From the NCBI GenBank assembly GCA_035236585.1, contig CP141126.1, positions 68,735,414 to 68,799,413 on the forward strand: a DNA stretch of 64,000 nucleotides, in the 5' to 3' direction. The stretch is from Warburgia ugandensis. Its lineage: Eukaryota > Streptophyta > Magnoliopsida > Canellales > Canellaceae. Below are positions 59,480-64,000 of the stretch, piece after piece; positions within the stretch are counted from its first letter, which is position 1, and each line of letters begins with the position of its first letter. The notes below the pieces were generated by a model. It saw nothing but the letters and a program-made list of their open reading frames with translations, had not been told where the DNA came from and ran no database searches. A program made the translations under genes and the position numbers.

Positions 59480-60800
59480 ATGGCAACATATATATGCATT
59501 TATAATATCTATATTACGTACATAACCCTACTTTTAGAAGGTTTTAGCCCCAAAAATACTCAATTATTGCTAATTAATCTTAATTCTACTATTTTATAGG
59601 TTTAGCGTACAAATGAAAAAATACACAAAATTACTAATTTTATCCCAAAAAGAGCAATTTCACCTTGCAAACTACATCATGGGTCATACATGCCAAAAAT
59701 GAAGTCTTAGAGGTTTAGAATTGGGTGTCACTATCAAAGTTAGCACAGCCATAAATCCCATGTACAACTCCTACTCAAATGAGGGTAATGAGATCATATA
59801 CATTTCATCACCTTAAGAAGCTCATGAGATATGCAATTCACATGTATTGGGATCATATACAATGAAAGCTTCTCAGAAATAAAAGAATACTGGGACTCAC
59901 ATGAAAACATTTTACTTATTTTGACTCTCTTACTCAACCAAAAGAAGAAGAATAACTAATGATTGGAAGTCTTATCCATGCAAGGTAATGAAGCACACTT
60001 GGTCCACATAAAACATATGAAGATCTATGCTAATTAATCCATTCATGTTAGGGAAATCCAATCCAACGTTGGAGAGAATGAAACTTAAAGAATATTTACA
60101 TATCCTAAAGGGATCCCATCCCTCCAATTAAGGGTAAGCATGATCTAAGGGCTAGGAATGAAGTATTGGAAAGATAAAAACCCTAGTCACCTTTCCCATG
60201 TTTAAAAGTCAATCCAAAAACCTAACGAAATGAAGATCTCAACCACCCATTCTCATCAAAGTGTCCTTACATCTTTTATGGTTTCTATATCACACACATA
60301 CCTATTTGAATTACACCCCCTCCCCACCCTTTAGGACTTTCTAAATTTGAATTCATTTAATTCCATCATCTCCTTTCTATTTCTTTCTCTTTTATTTTCC
60401 TCTATTTCTTTTTTTTGCTTATTCCTTACCCTATCACCAAGTTATTTCCCTTTATTTTCTACTAACCACCTTCCAATTCTAATACCACAATCCACATGGA
60501 AAAAGATGCCTCCCCTCCAAATCAGAACTTTCTAAATCCATTCCATCTCCTTCCCTTCATTCCTAAGCTACCTCTTTCTATTTCTTTCTTTTCCCACTTA
60601 TTCTATTCTTCCCTTAGCCTTTCCACTTTTATTTCTTTCATTTTCCATATTATACTCTTCCATCCCATTTTCTACAGATGAATTTCACTCCCCTAATCTA
60701 GCCCTTCATACACATTCAACTTAAGTGGATTAATGTTAGCCATTCAACCCTCTTAACTCCCACTATAAAATTTATAAATAGAGGTGTTTTGAATGAGTTA
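59480..60800 (+). repeat. Second, diverged LTR copy of the old gypsy element
   Basis: Parallels 33130-34417 and then 52243-52599 plus 55277 onwards: 'ataaccctac' start region, the segment around 'catgggtcatacatgcc', a 'cttactcaacc' segment, a long C/T-rich stretch (60250-60660) and TATA-like TTTATAAATAGAGGTG at about 60771-60786. Similarity is patchy, so it is old. The end could not be placed; it may continue past 61000. Confidence 0.5.
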
Positions 60801-63800
60801 AGGATATCTCAACTTTCCATAGAGTTCAAGGTCAAAAATAGGAGAAATAGAGGGAAAAAGATCACCCTCACCCGAGCTCCCTTCAAGCTTCCATGTTTAA
60901 ATCCTTTTAAGATAAAGGTAGGGTCTCAACCTATTCCAATTCCTTTCTTTCTTATTTTTCTTTTTCTTTCTCTTCCATTCACCTTCTTCTAGCATGCATT
61001 TAGTTAGGTTTTTTCTTAAATTAGATTGCTCATGCTTTATCCATGTTACATGTAGTTGCATGCATATTTCTTTTATAAATTTGCTTTAGTTTTTCATATT
61101 ATTTTCTCTTCTTTCCTTGCTTTGTAGTTCATGTGTATCATAGTAGTTTCCTTCATCATAGAGTAGCATATGTTCACGATCATGTTTCCCTTCCATTTAA
61201 TTAAGTTTTGCATGCATTTAGGGTTTATATTTTACACACATTCCATACAAATTGGATGATGCATCTTTTTCTAAGTTGCACACATGGAATATTATGTAGC
61301 TTGCTTAGGTTGCATTCATTGTGATTTAGTGAGTTAATTGTGCTAGTTATGTTTCACTTTGTAGATCAAGATTGTCATATAGCTTTCCATTTAGGTTCTT
61401 TAATTTTCACATTTCAAGCACTAACCTAATTTAGAAGTAGGGTAGTTTCTAAGTTTAGATTTCATGTTTAGATCTTAGATTCCTTAATTTTTAGTTTTAA
61501 AATGTTCTGGTTTTCTTTCCTTACATCTTAGGATTACTTTAGGATTATTTTAGAACCATTTTAAAAACTAGTTGCATGGTAGATTCTTATATTTAGCACT
61601 TTTCTAGTTTAGAAACATACACTTTCCTAATTTAGAAACTCATGCTTGACTTGGTTTGATGATGTGTTTTAAAATAATACTGTGAGTGCATTGGTCCACT
61701 GTGGCATAAACATGACAAGTATGGGTCAATCAACAGGGATTCTATTAACAAATGAAATTTAACTAAAACCCATTTTAACCTAGCCAAATAATTTATTAAA
61801 CTAAATTAATCAACTAAAATGCTAAAAATCACATAAACACATAAAAATGGGACAAAATAAACCTAAGCCTAAGAATAAAAAATCAAATGCATTAGAAATC
61901 AATGCTTTTAAGAACTAAGCCATCTAAGTTAGTTTCACTCATGTAATTAGAAGTATGATGTTTCTAACATATATTTCTAATTAATGTCCTAAGTAACTAG
62001 GGAAACATAAGAATAAAGAAATGAACTAATTATAACAACTATAAAATTAGGGAAACATAATATAAAGGATAACACTTAAAGCAAAGATAAAATAAATTTT
62101 AATCTATGGAGATGGAAATTACTTCAACTGATTACAATGAAAAGAATAACAAAAGAAAATACAACTAATCCTATGCCTTGGAATTCATTTACCTAAAATT
62201 CCTAATGTAGGGGTATGAATTTAAGATTCATAATATAAAGAAAAAATTTATAAAAATAAAACAAGATGAAAAAAGATTAAAGCGTGATAATGGAATTGAA
62301 ATTTGGTGTAAAAAGGGGTGAATGGAAGAAATATGGGTTTTTTTTAAGGAAATTTTGTAGAGATTTTGATTACAAGGGTTGAGACATTAATCCATGAATT
62401 TCATAAGAGCTAGAAATTTTTATAATAAAATGGTGGAGGAAGGTCAGAAAATGGATGGAAAAGAGTAAAAAATAGAGTATAAAAATGATGAATGAATGAA
62501 AGGGTTGTAGAATGAGTTTTAGGTGGATCTTTTGGTGAGTGATAGAGGATAGAATGAAGGGATATGTGTGTGATTTGGAGAGAGATCTAAATTGTAAAAA
62601 AAATGAAATAAAAATATAGAATGGATTGAGGTACGAGAATGAAACAAGCCTTTCTTACCTCTTCTGTTCTCCTTGTTCCTTCTTTTAGGATGATCTTCCT
62701 TGGTGTTTGATCACTATGTATGGTCCTTTAGGGTTAAAAAATCCTTTTAGTTCTCCTCTTTATTTCTCTCTTCTAATCTATGGAGCAAGTGAATGGAGAA
62801 GTGGAGAATGGAATGAATAATCCCATATGTTTAGAATTTTGGTGAGGATTTAAGCAAGGAGAAAATGTTAGAAAGAGGGTGAGAGGCATGAAATGGCTTG
62901 TTGGTTATGTTTAAGTTTAGAAATATGAGATGAATGTAAGCCATCGGACTGAAATGAGTGGCAAAGATCTTTCCTACTTTGGGTTTTGATTTGACTTTTT
63001 AGCAAGGGCAAGATGATTAGGTTTTCATACTTCTATGCTCTTTCTCTCCTACATTGGATCATGCTTCAATCCTAGGGTGGATGGTTGAGATCTTCTTGAA
63101 GTCTCCTATGAAAAAAGTCCTTGTTTTATGACTCATCCGTTCTCATTTGTCGGATTGGTATTACCCTAAGATGGATGGCTAGGATTTCATGGAGAATTTC
63201 TTATCCACACTGATTCCCCTCCTTTATTTATCCTCAACCACCATTTTTATCTCTGACCAATTATATTTAAGTTGAAAAACACATTTTGATCTCCTTGAAA
63301 AATGGTGCACAGCCCATCAAAATTTTCTCCACCAATCATTGTTCAGTCTTCTCTCTCTTGTGTGGCTGCTTCCTATTGGTTAATCCTATGTCAAATGGCT
63401 TTTGATTAGTTTCTTTAGGATGGTCTTGGATGTTGAATATTTTTAGCCACTATTTCTTGAATTTTTCTGATGAAAACTAACCATAGATTTCCCATCTTTT
63501 GTCTCTCTCCTCACCTCTTTACTTTTCTCCACCAATCATATTAATCCATACATATATCTCACATGGAATTAAGTGGTATGAATCACATTTTCATTGAAAA
63601 AATCATGGAACACATGAAGGTGGTACCCATTCTAAAGTGATGACAGAGAAAGTTAGGGTTTTAAGTCTCCTAAGGGCCTCGGCTTGAGTATATCACTTCA
63701 CATGCATGCTTCCCTTGACGTGCATGCCTCTAAGCTTCACTTAGAAACTCTTAAATGGTGGTGGAATACATGCATAAATGCTGGAAGTTCTACCACCTGA

Positions 63801-64000
63801 TGTTTTGACATTTATTGCCTCTTTTGCATGGATAAGGTTTGGCAATGCTTCATGGTTTTTGACTATACTGAAAATTATAATGACACCCATTCTACATTCT
63901 TAACTTTCAGACTTCATTAAATTTGGTAGATAGGCCCTTGTTGATGCTCAAAATCTAGATTATCCATCTTTTAGGTTTTGGAATGCCAAACATATAATTG
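60801..64000. other. A/T-rich repeat-like DNA, no gene recognised
   Basis: No open frame with family similarity on either strand. 61000-61660 is T-rich and reads like LTR or untranslated sequence. From about 61680 the texture changes (a phrase around 'gacaagtatgggtcaatcaac'), which may mark another gypsy LTR in reverse orientation. 62600-63500 has repeated phrases around 'ggatggttgag' and 'ggatggctaggat'. Nothing could be bounded. Confidence 0.4.

Larger units (their letters stand above)
33130..60800 (+). mobile_element. Old Athila/Tat-like gypsy element split by later insertions
   Basis: Proposed reading. The 5' LTR begins near 33130-33180, is interrupted at 34417, resumes at about 52243, is interrupted again at 52599 and resumes at 55277, ending near 56828 before a primer-binding-site-like segment. 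A gag remnant follows at 58 kb. A diverged copy of the LTR's first part starts near 59480. Matching pieces include ATGAAGT...AGTTAGCAC-type sequence (33350-33430 against 59680-59760), 'ctcttactcaac' (33640-33665 against 59925-59945), and the TATA segment AAATAGAGGTG (55315 against 60777). No pol code was seen. Boundaries are uncertain, and the second LTR may be incomplete. Confidence 0.5.

Overview
This window is nuclear DNA of a flowering plant. It holds one recognisable host gene, spread over about 16 kb in the first half of the window, and is otherwise built almost entirely of transposable elements in several layers. The plant assignment rests on the gene (a plant PHR2 homologue), on seven Au-family SINE copies, and on plant-type CACTA, Pack-MULE, RTE, L1 and Ty3/gypsy elements. 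The first intron of 12.9 kb and the repeat load suggest a large genome, perhaps a magnoliid or other early-diverging angiosperm, but the lineage is only a guess.

Layout. 1-3.8 kb: a minus-strand gypsy derivative with gag and protease remnants but no pol between two ~270-bp LTR copies. 4.1-7.2 kb: a decayed minus-strand CACTA (En/Spm) transposon ending at 7244 in CACTACTCAAAT. 7.3-10.2 kb: a decayed plus-strand L1-type LINE with an Au SINE in its RNase H region. 11.2-27.1 kb: PHR2 (photolyase/blue-light receptor 2), four coding exons on the plus strand. Intron 1 carries an RTE-clade LINE, two SINEs and a Pack-MULE-like element holding an LRR gene fragment. Intron 3 carries three more SINE copies. 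28.1-31.0 kb: minus-strand L1 remnants.

31-64 kb is a nest of gypsy elements. The oldest layer is an Athila/Tat-like element (about 33.1 to 60.8 kb) with a gag remnant near 58 kb. Its 5' LTR was interrupted by a LARD-like element (34418 to about 52242) with ~5.1-kb LTRs and a 2.6-kb internal region that shows no pol. The left LTR of that element was in turn invaded by an opposite-orientation 4.9-kb solo LTR (38576-43478, target duplication TATAT). A third LTR family left a 2.7-kb solo LTR at 52600-55271 (target duplication GATAT).

The gene itself has two points to settle: an 18-C homopolymer in exon 1 that puts the two halves of the exon out of frame by one base, and a tyrosine where the photolyase family normally has the aspartate of the WRDFF motif. 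I found no tRNA, rRNA, CRISPR or prokaryotic features. Fine TE boundaries are approximate unless a target duplication is given.
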